Assembly (NCBI RefSeq): GCF_047971885.1
Contig: NZ_JBKEAE010000021.1
Coordinates: 1-64,000, forward strand
Direction: 5' to 3'
Length of the DNA stretch: 64,000 bases
DNA from: Tropicimonas sp047971885
Lineage (GTDB): Bacteria > Pseudomonadota > Alphaproteobacteria > Rhodobacterales > Rhodobacteraceae
In this document: positions 8,502 to 17,581 of the stretch, piece by piece
How the letters are laid out: each line of letters begins with the position of its first letter
Position numbering within the stretch: position 1 is the stretch's first letter
Translations under genes and position numbers: made by a program
The notes under the pieces: generated by a model
Told to the model about the DNA's origin: nothing
Databases searched by the model: none
The model's input: the letters and a program-made list of their open reading frames with translations, nothing else

Positions 8502-9365
8502 TCAGGCCGCAAGGCCGACCATCGCCCTGATCCCGCCCGGCGTCAGACCCTCTCCGCGATAGGTCCTGATGGCGCGGGCATCGTCGCGCTTCGCCAGGCG
8601 CCTGCCGGTATCGTCACGGATCAGGCGGTGATGATGGTAAAAAGGGGTGGGCAGGCCCAGCAGGCGCTGGAGCACGACATGGATTGCCGTTGCCGCGAAC
8701 AGATCCTGTCCGCGAACCACGTGGGTGATCGCCTGTTCCGCATCGTCCACCACAACCGACAGGTGATAGGAGGTGCCCATGTCGCGCCGCGCGATCACCA
8801 CATCGCCGATTTCCCGCAGCATGGCGCGCGGGTCGGGGCGGATCGTTCCGGTTTCGCCATTCGGCCCGCTGCCGGTTTCGTCGAATGTCGGCGGCCCGGT
8901 TGCGGCAAGGGCGCGCGCCATGTCGAGCCTGAGCGCGGCGTTTCCGGGCAGGGGGCCGGTGCGCGCAGAGTCGCGGCAGGGGCCGGGATAGACGATCCCG
9001 TCGGGGCCGGCCACCGGCGCGCCACCTTCCTGTGGAGCCGAGGCGGCCTCGGCAATGTCGCGACGCTTGCAGGTGCAGGGATAGAGCAGGCCGCGCGCCC
9101 AGAGCTTTTCGAGCGCGGCACGATAGATTCCAAGCCGGCCGGACTGACGCATCACCGGTTCGGGCCAGCCGAGACCGAGCCAGTGCAGATCATCGCAGAT
9201 CAGCGCCTCCCATTCCGGCCGTGCGCGGCCCTGGTCAATATCCTCGATCCGCAGCAGGAAATTGCCGCCCGCGCGCCGCGCCATATCGCTGGCCAGCATC
9301 GCCGAATAGGCATGGCCAAGATGCAGCGGGCCGGTGGGAGAGGGCGCGAAGCGGGTGCGAAACAT
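8502..9365 (-). CDS. gluQ: glutamyl-Q tRNA(Asp) synthetase
   Basis: A truncated class I glutamyl-tRNA synthetase paralogue that attaches glutamate to queuosine at position 34 of tRNA-Asp. The HIGH-like motif is in FAPSPTGPLHLGHA at the N-terminus; CTCKRRD is part of the zinc site; RRLAKRDDA is the KMSKS-equivalent. The anticodon-binding domain of GltX is absent, giving 287 residues, normal for GluQ-RS. The start MFRTRF overlaps the trmFO stop (TGATG), so the two tRNA-modification genes are co-transcribed. Confidence 0.92.
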   Translation of the reverse strand: MFRTRFAPSPTGPLHLGHAYSAMLASDMARRAGGNFLLRIEDIDQGRARPEWEALICDDLHWLGLGWPEPVMRQSGRLGIYRAALEKLWARGLLYPCTCKRRDIAEAASAPQEGGAPVAGPDGIVYPGPCRDSARTGPLPGNAALRLDMARALAATGPPTFDETGSGPNGETGTIRPDPRAMLREIGDVVIARRDMGTSYHLSVVVDDAEQAITHVVRGQDLFAATAIHVVLQRLLGLPTPFYHHHRLIRDDTGRRLAKRDDARAIRTYRGEGLTPGGIRAMVGLAA

Positions 9366-10732
9366 CAGGCGGGGCCGGTCGTCCCGGACAGGGATCGGCC
9401 GAGCCATTCCGCCCATGCCGTCTTGGCTCGGTCGGTATAGGCCTTGTAGCGCGTCTTGCGGCCACGCCGCCCGCCCTTGGCCTCGACCGGACGGAACAGT
9501 CCGAAGTTGACGTTCATCGGCTGAAACGTCTTCGCCTCGGCTCCGCCGGTGATATGATTCAGCAGCGCGCCCATGGCGGTGTCGACGGGCACGGGCGGCA
9601 GGTCTGTCCCCAGCACCTCGGCCGCTGCCATCCGGCCCGCCAGCAGCCCCATCGCAGCGCTTTCCACATAGCCCTCGACCCCGGTGATCTGCCCGGCAAA
9701 ACGGATGTGAGGTTTCGTACGGAGCCGCATTTGCGCATCGAGCAGGGTTGGCGAGTTGATGAAGGTGTTGCGGTGAATGCCCCCCAGCCGGGCGAAGCGG
9801 GCGTTTTCGAGGCCGGGAATCATGCGAAACACCTGCGTTTGCGCGCCGTATTTCATCTTGGTCTGAAATCCCACCATGTTGAACAGCGTTCCGAGCGCGT
9901 TGTCGCGGCGAAGTTGGACAACGGCAAACGGCTTTTCGGCCGGCTTGTGGCGGTTGGTCAGGCCGATGGGCTTCATCGGTCCGAAGCGGAGCGTCTCGCG
10001 CCCGCGTTCGGCCATCACCTCGACCGGCAGGCAGCCGTCGAAATAGCCGGCGGCTTCGCCGGGGCGGAACTCGGTCTTGTCGGCGGCGAGCATCGCGTCG
10101 ATGAACGCCTCGTACTGGTCGCGGTTCATCGGACAGTTGAGGTAGGCGGTGCGCTCCTCTTCGGTGTCGCCCTTGTCGTAGCGCGATTGCGCCCAGACGA
10201 TCTCCATGTCGATACTGTCGGCATGGACGATGGGGGCGATGGCATCGAAGAACGCCAGCGAGTCCTGCCCGGTTTCAGCAGCAATCGCCGCGGCCAGCGC
10301 TCCCGAGGTCAGCGGGCCGGTAGCGATGATCACCGGGCCGTCCCCGGGGACGGGCAGGGCGGTGACCTCTTCTTCGGTGACGGTGACGAGCGGATGGCTG
10401 CGCAGGCGCCGGGTGATTTCCTCGGAGAAGGGATCGCGATCCACCGCCAGCGCCCCGCCGGCGGGCAGCGCATGGGCATCGGCGGCGTTCATGATCAGCC
10501 CGCCGGCGCGGCGCATCTCCCAGTGGAGCAGACCGACAGCATTGCTTTCATCATCGTCCGAGCGGAAGGAGTTCGAGCAGACCATCTCGGCGAGGTTTCC
10601 CGTCCGGTGGGCAAAGGTGCCGACCTTCGGGCGCATTTCGTGCAGCACCACGGGCACGCCCATCTGAATGGCCTGCCACGCAGCTTCGGAGCCGGCCATG
10701 CCGCCACCGATGATATGTATGGGTCCTGTCAT
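9365..10732 (-). CDS. trmFO: folate-dependent tRNA m5U54 methyltransferase TrmFO
   Basis: This makes 5-methyluridine at position 54 of the tRNA T-loop using methylenetetrahydrofolate and FAD. The N-terminal FAD motif IIGGGMAGSEAAWQ is followed by the family hallmark EMVCSNSFRSDDD. The 455 residues equal the usual length. It is the first gene of a two-gene unit with gluQ. No strong Shine-Dalgarno is visible before the ATG. Confidence 0.97.
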   Translation of the reverse strand: MTGPIHIIGGGMAGSEAAWQAIQMGVPVVLHEMRPKVGTFAHRTGNLAEMVCSNSFRSDDDESNAVGLLHWEMRRAGGLIMNAADAHALPAGGALAVDRDPFSEEITRRLRSHPLVTVTEEEVTALPVPGDGPVIIATGPLTSGALAAAIAAETGQDSLAFFDAIAPIVHADSIDMEIVWAQSRYDKGDTEEERTAYLNCPMNRDQYEAFIDAMLAADKTEFRPGEAAGYFDGCLPVEVMAERGRETLRFGPMKPIGLTNRHKPAEKPFAVVQLRRDNALGTLFNMVGFQTKMKYGAQTQVFRMIPGLENARFARLGGIHRNTFINSPTLLDAQMRLRTKPHIRFAGQITGVEGYVESAAMGLLAGRMAAAEVLGTDLPPVPVDTAMGALLNHITGGAEAKTFQPMNVNFGLFRPVEAKGGRRGRKTRYKAYTDRAKTAWAEWLGRSLSGTTGPA

Positions 10733-11286
10733 GTTTGCGATCTAGGCGATTGCCGACGGTTTGCAAAGCCGGTCCAGGTGCCGGGCTGCGGTGAAGCGAA
10801 GAGCCGCGCCGTCGCAACCGCCACAGGCCGGTGATTCTCGAACAATCACAACGACAACTGTGCAAAAATAGGAGAAGCGAGGCGATTGTCCGGATTATTG
10901 GAAATTTTTGAACCATGCGTCGGCAATGTGAATGCCGGCTTGCGCAGAAAAAAAAGCCGGGCTTCTGCAGCAGGGCAGTTCCGCTCCGGCGGATGCTCCG
11001 GCCGCCCTGCCAGCGCGACAACCGCCGTGACCCGGAAGGAGTACATTTTGTCGCATGGTAACCCGAGGTCAACGAACACAATGTTTGAATTGCCGAATTT
11101 GGCGGGCAGGCGGGTTGCGGACTGGATGCGAACGTTTGTCACGAGGGCGGGAACGAAGTTTTAGTGCAGTCGGTCATGGCGGTAAACGCAGATCGAACGG
11201 CCCGTATGTGGGGTGCGGAATTGCGACATTCTGACACGGAACAACGGTTTCCAAGTGTCTGTCCGGCAAAAAAGATGAATGGGCTG
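10733..11286. other. gene-poor, AT-richer intergenic segment
   Basis: About 550 bp between the trmFO start and the candidate non-coding RNA. The first 100 bp should hold the trmFO promoter. I find no ORF here with a ribosome-binding site and Rhodobacteraceae-like codon use. A run of eight A at 10948-10955, which is T8 on the minus strand, follows a weak 5-bp stem (CCGGC at 10986-10990 with GCCGG at 10956-10960). This could terminate a leftward small RNA from about 11110; the minus strand carries CTCCTTCC there, a loop-type anti-Shine-Dalgarno motif. Confidence 0.4.
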
Positions 11287-11314
11287 TTGAAAAATATCAA
11301 CCAGATGGTAAAAA
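11287..11314 (+). promoter_or_regulatory. sigma-70-type promoter for the candidate ncRNA
   Basis: TTGAAA at 11287-11292 and TAAAAA at 11309-11314 are separated by 16 bp. Nearby sequence is unusually AT-rich for this genome. Transcription would begin near 11320, at a short hairpin (TAGGG paired with CCCTA). Confidence 0.45.
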
Positions 11315-11319
11315 ATAGA

Positions 11320-11609
11320 GTAGGGATTCACAGCCCTATCCAGAAGTAATTGCTTGTGGAGTAAGAGATCGCAGCGCCGGGTGGCGTGGTGAAAAGGTGT
11401 TCTGGGAATATTGCATGACAGGCATCGGGTGATGCCAGGGAGCCGGGGTTGGCTCTGATGTTTCAGCAAAACGGGATACCGGCGATTTCGCACCGAGAGC
11501 GAGTTCAGTTTCTTCGGGCGTGTTTGGCCTGAAGTGGATGAGTGAGTGGTGACGAGTGACTTGTCCCCGAAAGGGGGGCGGCGGCGGCTTCGGTCGCCGT
11601 TGCTTTTTT
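11320..11609 (+). ncRNA. candidate structured non-coding RNA between trmFO and gyrA
   Basis: No protein gene lies upstream on this strand, yet there is a strong intrinsic terminator at 11578-11609 and a plausible promoter at 11287. Between them are several clean hairpins: TAGGG/CCCTA at the 5' end, GGCATC-GGGT-GATGCC, GAGCC-GGGGTT-GGCTC, and CCCC-GAAA-GGGG just before the terminator. The short ORFs inside lack ribosome-binding sites. It does not show the conserved blocks of tmRNA, RNase P RNA or SRP RNA. The exact 5' end is a guess. Confidence 0.5.
11578..11609 (+). terminator. rho-independent terminator with UUCG tetraloop
   Basis: An 11-bp stem (11578-11588 with 11593-11603, three G-U pairs) is closed by a C-G pair on a TTCG tetraloop and followed directly by six T. 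It reads rightward, away from any annotated protein gene, and is the main reason to suspect an RNA gene upstream. Confidence 0.85.
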
Positions 11610-11664
11610 CGGGGCGGGCCCCGTTGCATGGGAATGGAACACCCCCGCCGCCGGAATGCGGCAG

Positions 11665-11686
11665 GGAGGCAGGGCAGCCTGCCTCC
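11665..11686 (-). terminator. hairpin just after gyrA
   Basis: GGAGGCAGG (11665-11673) and CCTGCCTCC (11678-11686) form a perfect 9-bp stem with a 4-base loop, 8 bp past the gyrA stop. There is no T-run in the gyrA direction, so termination may be Rho-assisted. Confidence 0.5.
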
Positions 11687-11694
11687 GGTTCCGG

Positions 11695-14448
11695 TTACTC
11701 TTCGCCGTTTTCCTCGTCACCCTGATCGGCGACCCGCGCGACCGAGACGACCTCTTCCCCCTCGGCGGTGTTGAACACCCTGACGCCGCCGGCGCTGCGC
11801 GAGCGGAAGGAAATTCCGTCGACCGGGCACCTGATCGACTGGCCGGTCGAGGTGGCAAGCATGATCTGATCGTCCAGTTCGGCCGGGAAGCAGGCAACCA
11901 GCGGCCCGCCGCGCATGGCGCGATCCATCGCCGCCACCCCCTGACCGCCGCGTCCGCGCACCGGGTAATCGTGGCTCGATGAGGTCTTGCCGAAGCCGCG
12001 CGCCGTGATGGTCAGGATCAGGTCTTCGGCCGCCGACATCTCGGCATAGCGCTCCTGGCTCAACTGGCCCTCGGCGACGGTTTCCTCGTCTTCGTCAATA
12101 TCGGCCTCTGACTCGTCCTCGATGTTGCCGGCCATCAGGCGGCGCTGCTTGAGATAGGCGGCCCGCTCGCCCGGCGTCGCCTCGAAGTGGCGGATGACCG
12201 ACATCGAGACCACCTCGTCGTCTTCAGCCAGCCTGATTCCACGCACGCCCACCGAACTGCGGCTGTTGAACACCCGCACATCGGTTGTGGGAAAGCGGAT
12301 GGCGCGGCCGTCGCGGGTCACCAGCATCACATCGTCGTCGTCGGAACAGATCCGGGCATTGATGAGGCGGGTATCGGCATGCTCGTCCTCGAATTTCATG
12401 GCGATCTTGCCGTTGGATTTCACGTTGGTGAAATCCGACAACTGGTTTCGCCGCACCGTACCGGCCGAAGTGGCAAAGACAATCTGCAATTCGCCCCATT
12501 CCTCCTCGTCGCGGTCCACCGGCATGATCGCGGCGATCGAAACGCCGGTCGGAATCGGCAGGATGTTGACGATGGCCTTGCCGCGCGCGCTGCGCCCGCC
12601 CGCTGGCAGGCGCCAGGTCTTGAGCTTGTAGGCTATGCCGTCGGTGGTGAAGAACAGAAGCTGCGTATGCGTGTTGGCGACGAAAAGCGTGGTCACCACG
12701 TCGTCATCCTTGAGCGCCCCGCCCGAGAGCCCCTTGCCGCCGCGCCGCTGGGCGCGGAACTCGGTCAGCGGCGTGCGCTTGATATAGCCGGACTGGGTGA
12801 CCGTCACCACCATGTCCTCGCGCTCGATCAGGTCCTCGTCTTCCATGTCGCCCGACCAGTCGACGATCTCGGTACGGCGCGGCACGGCGAACTGGCCGCG
12901 CACCTCGTTCAACTCGTCGGCGATGATACCCATGATCCGGTCGCGCGAGCGCAGGATATCGAGATAGTCCTTGATCCGGGCGGCAAGCTCTTCCAGTTCG
13001 TCGGTGACCTCCTTGACGCCCATCTGGGTCAGGCGCTGCAAGCGCAGATCGAGGATGGCGCGCGCCTGGGTTTCCGACAGGTTGTAGGTCCCGTCATCGT
13101 TCATCGTATGGGTCGGGTCGTCGATCAGGCGGATGTAATCGGCGATATCCTCGGCCGGCCAGCGCCGGCTCATCAGCTTTTCGCGCGCCTCAGCCGGATC
13201 GGCCGAGCCGCGGATCGTCGCCACAACCTCGTCGACGTTGGAAACGGCAACCGCCAGCCCGCACAGGATGTGCGAGCGCTCGCGCGCCTTGCGCAGTTCG
13301 AACGCGGTGCGGCGCGCCACCACCTCCTCGCGGAAATCGAGAAAAGCGGTAAGGAACTGGCGCAGCGACAGCACCTCGGGGCGGCCACCGTTCAGCGCCA
13401 GCATGTTGCAGCCGAAGGTCGTCTGCATCGGGGTGAAGCGCCAGAGCTGGTTCAGCACCACGTCGGGCGTGGCGTCGCGCTTCAGTTCGATCACCACGCG
13501 CACCCCGATGCGATCTGATTCGTCGGCGACATGCGAGATGCCCTCGATCTTCTTGTCGCGCACCATCTCGGCGATCTTCTCGATCATCGCGGCCTTGTTC
13601 ACCTGATAGGGAACCTCGTCGACGATGATCGCGTAGCGGTCCTTGCGGACTTCCTCGATCCGGGTTTTGGCGCGCAGGATGACGCTGCCGCGCCCTTCGA
13701 GATAGGCCTTGCGCGCCCCGGACCGCCCGAGGATGATCCCGCCGGTGGGAAAGTCTGGGCCGGGAACATAGTCGATAAGCTGTTCGGTCGAAAGATCGGG
13801 AGTTTCGATCAGCGCCAGCGTGGCGTCGATCACCTCGCCCAGGTTGTGCGGCGGAATGTTGGTGGCCATGCCCACGGCGATACCGCCCGCGCCATTGACC
13901 AGCATGTTGGGAAACCGCGCCGGCAGGACCGTGGGTTCCTGATCCTTGCCGTCGTAATTGTCCTGAAAATCGACAGTGTCCTTGTCGATGTCGGCCAGAA
14001 GGAAGGCGGCCGGCTTGTCCATCCGTACTTCGGTATAGCGCATGGCCGCCGCGCTGTCGCCGTCCATCGAGCCGAAGTTGCCCTGACCGTCGAGCAGCGG
14101 CAGCGACATCGAGAACGGCTGCGCCATCCGCACCAGCGCGTCATAGATCGCACTGTCGCCATGGGGGTGGTATTTCCCCATCGTGTCGCCGACCGGACGG
14201 GCCGATTTGCGATAGGGCTTGTCGTGCGTGTTGCCCGTTTCGTGCATCGCGTAGAGAATGCGCCGGTGCACCGGCTTCAGCCCGTCGCGCAGGTCGGGAA
14301 TGGCCCGGCTGACGATGACGCTCATCGCATAGTCGAGGTACGAGGTCTTCATCTCCTCGGAAATGGAGATCGACGGCCCGTCATGGAGCAGACGCTCGGG
14401 CCGGCCTTCTTCCTCGTCGTTTTCAGGTGTTTCCGGGGTGTCGTTCAT
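11695..14448 (-). CDS. gyrA: DNA gyrase subunit A
   Basis: Type II topoisomerase subunit that breaks and rejoins DNA while introducing negative supercoils with GyrB. The catalytic tyrosine is in AAMRYTEVRM; the quinolone-resistance region reads HGDSAIYDALVRM with the wild-type Ser and Asp; the GyrA box QRRGGKG is present, so this is gyrase and not ParC. An acidic stretch (EDESEADIDEDEETVAEG) interrupts the C-terminal beta-pinwheel. I take MNDTPETPE as the start (917 residues); an in-frame ATG 48 bp upstream is possible, and neither has a strong Shine-Dalgarno. Confidence 0.96.
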   Translation of the reverse strand: MNDTPETPENDEEEGRPERLLHDGPSISISEEMKTSYLDYAMSVIVSRAIPDLRDGLKPVHRRILYAMHETGNTHDKPYRKSARPVGDTMGKYHPHGDSAIYDALVRMAQPFSMSLPLLDGQGNFGSMDGDSAAAMRYTEVRMDKPAAFLLADIDKDTVDFQDNYDGKDQEPTVLPARFPNMLVNGAGGIAVGMATNIPPHNLGEVIDATLALIETPDLSTEQLIDYVPGPDFPTGGIILGRSGARKAYLEGRGSVILRAKTRIEEVRKDRYAIIVDEVPYQVNKAAMIEKIAEMVRDKKIEGISHVADESDRIGVRVVIELKRDATPDVVLNQLWRFTPMQTTFGCNMLALNGGRPEVLSLRQFLTAFLDFREEVVARRTAFELRKARERSHILCGLAVAVSNVDEVVATIRGSADPAEAREKLMSRRWPAEDIADYIRLIDDPTHTMNDDGTYNLSETQARAILDLRLQRLTQMGVKEVTDELEELAARIKDYLDILRSRDRIMGIIADELNEVRGQFAVPRRTEIVDWSGDMEDEDLIEREDMVVTVTQSGYIKRTPLTEFRAQRRGGKGLSGGALKDDDVVTTLFVANTHTQLLFFTTDGIAYKLKTWRLPAGGRSARGKAIVNILPIPTGVSIAAIMPVDRDEEEWGELQIVFATSAGTVRRNQLSDFTNVKSNGKIAMKFEDEHADTRLINARICSDDDDVMLVTRDGRAIRFPTTDVRVFNSRSSVGVRGIRLAEDDEVVSMSVIRHFEATPGERAAYLKQRRLMAGNIEDESEADIDEDEETVAEGQLSQERYAEMSAAEDLILTITARGFGKTSSSHDYPVRGRGGQGVAAMDRAMRGGPLVACFPAELDDQIMLATSTGQSIRCPVDGISFRSRSAGGVRVFNTAEGEEVVSVARVADQGDEENGEE

Positions 14449-14636
14449 GTTCTGCCCGTTCTTTCGGCGCACCGCTATATGTTGTTGAGCCATCATAGCC
14501 GATCCGCGAGATCGGGTGCAATGGCGCTGGCGCCGATGCTTTGGCAGCCACGCCGCATATCTGCCAGTGAATTGTTTTCATTGAAAAGTAATCAGAGTCG
14601 CGCGACGATTTTCCGGCGAGCAGGAAAGGAGTCATC

Positions 14637-14906
14637 ATGGAAAGGACCGAAACCGAACTGATGCTGGAAGGATACGGCCTGACAACGGCGGAATTCTTCT
14701 ATCGCTTGCCCGATTTCCGCAGCGTGCTGAACACGTTTGTCTGGCAGGAATACGATATCGCGCCGGATCATCCCCGGCTTTTCCGCTTCATCGAATTCTG
14801 GCAGGAGAAGATCGAGGGTCCGCTGCATTCGGTGCGCTTTGTCCACCGCAGGCAGATCGCCCCGGGAGAATGGCGAAACGTCCGGGGCGAGTTTCTTCTC
14901 AACTGA
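14637..14906 (+). CDS. usg: Usg family protein
   Basis: An 89-residue protein of the alphaproteobacterial Usg family, recognised from LEGYGLTTAEFFYRLPDF, FVWQEYDIAPDHPRL and EGPLHSVRFVHRR. The function is not established; the name comes from its occurrence upstream of trp genes in other species. GAAAGGA precedes the ATG. It is divergent from gyrA. Confidence 0.85.
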   Translation: MERTETELMLEGYGLTTAEFFYRLPDFRSVLNTFVWQEYDIAPDHPRLFRFIEFWQEKIEGPLHSVRFVHRRQIAPGEWRNVRGEFLLN

Positions 14907-14912
14907 CGGCGT

Positions 14913-15374
14913 TCAGCTTTTGCGCAGCGCCCGGACCCATATGACGATCAGCAGCAGCGATCCGATGGCGTTCATGTTGGCAAAGCTCAGGCCGAGGATG
15001 TCGAACGATACCTCGTCGCAGCGGATGATCGGGCTGGCGATTTCTGTGCTCAGCAGGTCGCTGCCGGAAAGCCCGCTCAGGTCCTGTCCGCCGGTGCAAT
15101 CGGCGGGCCCGGCCCAGAGCTTGCGCTCGACACCGCTGTGATAGATTGCCAGCCCCAGCGACCAGACCGCCGTTATCGCGCCGAGAAACGGCGCGACGGG
15201 TCCCCGCCAGACCAGCCCGATCAGGGCGAACGCGGCCATGGCGGCATGCGGGTAACGTTGCAGCAGGCAGAGATGGCAGGGCAGTATGCCCACCGCGTAC
15301 TGAAAGAAATAGGCGCCGGCCAGGGTCAGGACCGAGAAGGCGAAGGCGAGCCAGAGAAGCGATTTGCGGGTCAT
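14913..15374 (-). CDS. dsbB: disulfide bond formation protein DsbB
   Basis: An inner-membrane quinone reductase that reoxidises DsbA. Four membrane helices are visible. The first cysteine pair is in ILPCHLCLLQRYPH, and the second periplasmic pair is the Cys in ADCTGGQD and the Cys in IIRCDEVSF, in the spacing seen in DsbB/DsbI proteins. The 153 residues are typical. Its ATG overlaps the stop of the upstream DedA-like gene as ATGA. Confidence 0.92.
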   Translation of the reverse strand: MTRKSLLWLAFAFSVLTLAGAYFFQYAVGILPCHLCLLQRYPHAAMAAFALIGLVWRGPVAPFLGAITAVWSLGLAIYHSGVERKLWAGPADCTGGQDLSGLSGSDLLSTEIASPIIRCDEVSFDILGLSFANMNAIGSLLLIVIWVRALRKS

Positions 15375-15949
15375 AGGTATTTCACCAGGTAGAAACTGCC
15401 AACCAGCAGGACGAGAAAGACGCTCATCACCAGGCCGAGGCGCTTTTCGATGAAATCGCGGATCGGTTCGCCATATTTGTAGAGCAGTCCGGCGACGAGA
15501 AAGAACCGCCCGCCGCGGGCGATGACAGAGGTTGCCATGAAGGTCCAGAACGGCATGCCGGTCCAGCCCGACATGATGGTGATGACCTTGTAGGGGAACG
15601 GCGTCAGCCCGGCGATCAGCACCGCCCAGAAGCCGAAATCGTTGAACCTGTCGTTGAAGGCTTCCATCGATTCCGTCTTGCCGAGACTTTCCAGTATCGG
15701 GCGTCCGATCTCGTCGAAGGCGAAGGCGCCGATCATGTAGCCGAACATGCCGCCCAGCACCGAGGCGACCATCGCCACACCGGCGATCACGAAGGCGCGG
15801 TTCGGCCGTGCCAGGATCATCGGGATCATCAGCACGTCAGGCGGTATCGGAAAGAACGAGCTTTCGACAAATGCCACCACGGCCAGCGCCCAGAGCGCGT
15901 GCCTGCCGGAGGCAAGCGAGATAGTCCAGTCGTAAAGTCCTCGTATCAA
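15371..15949 (-). CDS. DedA/YqaA-family inner-membrane protein
   Basis: A 192-residue polytopic membrane protein with the DedA/VTT pattern: ALWALAVVAFVESSFFPIPPDVLMIP, a central GGMFGYMIGAFAFDEIGRP, and FWAVLIAGLTPFPYKVITIMSGW. DedA proteins are implicated in undecaprenyl-phosphate and phospholipid flipping and in membrane-potential homeostasis. I place the start at a TTG (LIRGLYDW), which gives the normal family length; upstream in-frame codons do not resemble the family. It is translationally coupled to dsbB. Confidence 0.85.
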   Translation of the reverse strand: MIRGLYDWTISLASGRHALWALAVVAFVESSFFPIPPDVLMIPMILARPNRAFVIAGVAMVASVLGGMFGYMIGAFAFDEIGRPILESLGKTESMEAFNDRFNDFGFWAVLIAGLTPFPYKVITIMSGWTGMPFWTFMATSVIARGGRFFLVAGLLYKYGEPIRDFIEKRLGLVMSVFLVLLVGSFYLVKYL

Positions 15950-16167
15950 ATCACGGAATCCTGCATCGTTTGGCCAGCACACATCACGCGCGGCCCGGCA
16001 GGTCAAGCAGCGCCGGACCGTCGGGCGACATGGCGCCGTCGCCGGGCGGGCGGAACGCGCTCCGGCCGGATGCCTGCGGATTGATTGCTTGCAATCGCAT
16101 GGCCATGGACCGATTAGTAAGGCATGGATATGACTGACAGGTTTCACCCGGACCGGAGGCAGGCACG

Positions 16168-17430
16168 ATGACAGTTCTCATTTCGGGGGCCGGGATCGCC
16201 GGCCTGACGCTCGGCCTTTCGCTGCATCAGCTTGGCGTGCCCTTCCGGATCATCGAGGCGATTGCCGAACTTCGCCCGCTTGGCTTCGGGATCAACCTGC
16301 AACCGCATGCAGTGCGCGAGCTCTACGACCTCGGGCTTGAGGAAAAGCTCGACACCGTCGGCCTGAAGACCGAGCGGATCTGCTATTTCAACGCGAAGGG
16401 GCAGGAAGTCTGGTCCGAACCGCGCGGCATCGACGCCGGCTACGACTACCCGCAATACTCGATCCATCGCGGCGGATTGCAGATGATGCTGCACGAGACG
16501 CTGCTCGAACGCTGCGGGGCGCGGGCGATCCTGGCCGGTGCCAAGGTGAACGAATGGTTCGAAACCCCGCAGGGGCTCGAGGTCGTCCTGACCGACCGGC
16601 AATACGGGTTCGAGATCGACCGGCTGCGCGGATCGGTTCTGGTGGCCTGTGACGGCGTGCGCTCGGCGACGCGGGCAAAACTGTTCCCCGAGGCGGGGGC
16701 GCCGAACTGGCGCAAGACGATGATGTGGCGCGGTGTCGCCCATGGCCCGAAGTTCCTCGGCGGGCGCACGATGACGATCAGCGGCACCAAGGGGGCGAAA
16801 TTCGTCGCCTATCCGATCGCCAACAAGGGAAGGACGCAGAGCTACATCCACTGGATCGCCGATATCGACGTTGCGCCCGAACGCGACTGGGATGCGCAGG
16901 ACTGGAGCCGGCGCGGCAGGATCGACGATGTGATGCCGACCTTCGCCGACTGGAAATTCGACTGGCTCGATATCCCCGCCCTGATCGCGGGCACCGAAGC
17001 GGTGTGGGAATACCCGATGATCGACCGCGACCCGCTGCCGGGCTGGGTGGACGGGCGCATCGCGCTGCTGGGTGACGCAGCACATCCGATGTACCCCATC
17101 GGCTCGAACGGCGCATCGCAGGGCATTCTCGATGCGCGCGTGATGGCGCGTGAACTGAGCGCCCTGGGCGAGGGGGCGGAAGCGCTGCAATCCTACGACC
17201 GGATCCGCCGGGGCCCTGTGAACGACATCATCCTGGCCAACCGCGAACAGGGCCCGGATGCAGTGCTCGACGAGGTGGCCGAACGGGCGCCCGGCGGGTT
17301 CGAGGATATTGACGCGGTGATGAGCCTGGACGAGCGGCGCGCCTGTTCCGACCGCTACAAGGAAGCAACCGGGCTGACCGTCGAGGCGATCAACGCACAG
17401 CCCTCGATCATCGGGCCGGTGATGGTCTGA
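16168..17430 (+). CDS. FAD-dependent monooxygenase (PHBH/salicylate hydroxylase family)
   Basis: A 420-residue group A flavoprotein monooxygenase. It has GAGIAGLTLGLSLHQLG for ADP binding, the DG motif in VACDGVRSATR and the GD motif in ALLGDAAHPMYPIGSNGASQGILDARV. These enzymes hydroxylate aromatic or phenazine-like substrates with NAD(P)H and oxygen; PhzS-like proteins are the closest group I can suggest. GGAGG lies 8 bases upstream of the ATG. Neighbours do not suggest a pathway, so the substrate is unknown. Confidence 0.88.
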   Translation: MTVLISGAGIAGLTLGLSLHQLGVPFRIIEAIAELRPLGFGINLQPHAVRELYDLGLEEKLDTVGLKTERICYFNAKGQEVWSEPRGIDAGYDYPQYSIHRGGLQMMLHETLLERCGARAILAGAKVNEWFETPQGLEVVLTDRQYGFEIDRLRGSVLVACDGVRSATRAKLFPEAGAPNWRKTMMWRGVAHGPKFLGGRTMTISGTKGAKFVAYPIANKGRTQSYIHWIADIDVAPERDWDAQDWSRRGRIDDVMPTFADWKFDWLDIPALIAGTEAVWEYPMIDRDPLPGWVDGRIALLGDAAHPMYPIGSNGASQGILDARVMARELSALGEGAEALQSYDRIRRGPVNDIILANREQGPDAVLDEVAERAPGGFEDIDAVMSLDERRACSDRYKEATGLTVEAINAQPSIIGPVMV

Positions 17431-17494
17431 CGGCGGCACGGATGAAGATTCCGGTGGAACATCGCCGCATCTGGCGCTAGACACGCCGCCGGTG

Positions 17495-17581
17495 GCCCGA
17501 GTGGCGGAATGGTAGACGCAGGGGACTCAAAATCCTCCGCCCTAAACAGGCGTGTCGGTTCGAGTCCGACCTCGGGCACCA
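17495..17581 (+). tRNA. tRNA-Leu(CAA)
   Basis: The acceptor stem GCCCGAG (17495-17501) pairs with CTCGGGC (17571-17577), then A73 and an encoded CCA. The anticodon loop is CTCAAAA with anticodon CAA, reading UUG. A long class II variable arm (CGCCC-TAAAC-AGGCG) and a T-arm with TTCGAGT confirm tRNA-Leu. Confidence 0.97.

Noticed and set aside
9032..10834. 600-codon open frame on the plus strand opposite trmFO and gluQ
   Set aside because: It is antisense to two clearly recognised genes, and its composition (Arg, Gly, His, Asp rich) is the usual shadow of GC-rich coding DNA.
10886..11164. 92-codon plus-strand frame in the trmFO-gyrA gap
   Set aside because: TTG start, poor ribosome-binding site, unusual composition and no recognisable similarity. 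Treated as non-coding.
11161..11493. 110-codon minus-strand frame in the same gap
   Set aside because: Rich in His, Cys and Arg with no plausible start signal, and it overlaps the hairpins and promoter of the candidate RNA.
14443..14461. Three GTTC words at the gyrA start, looking like a LexA box
   Set aside because: Spacings between the words are 2, 5 and 11 bases, never the required 7.
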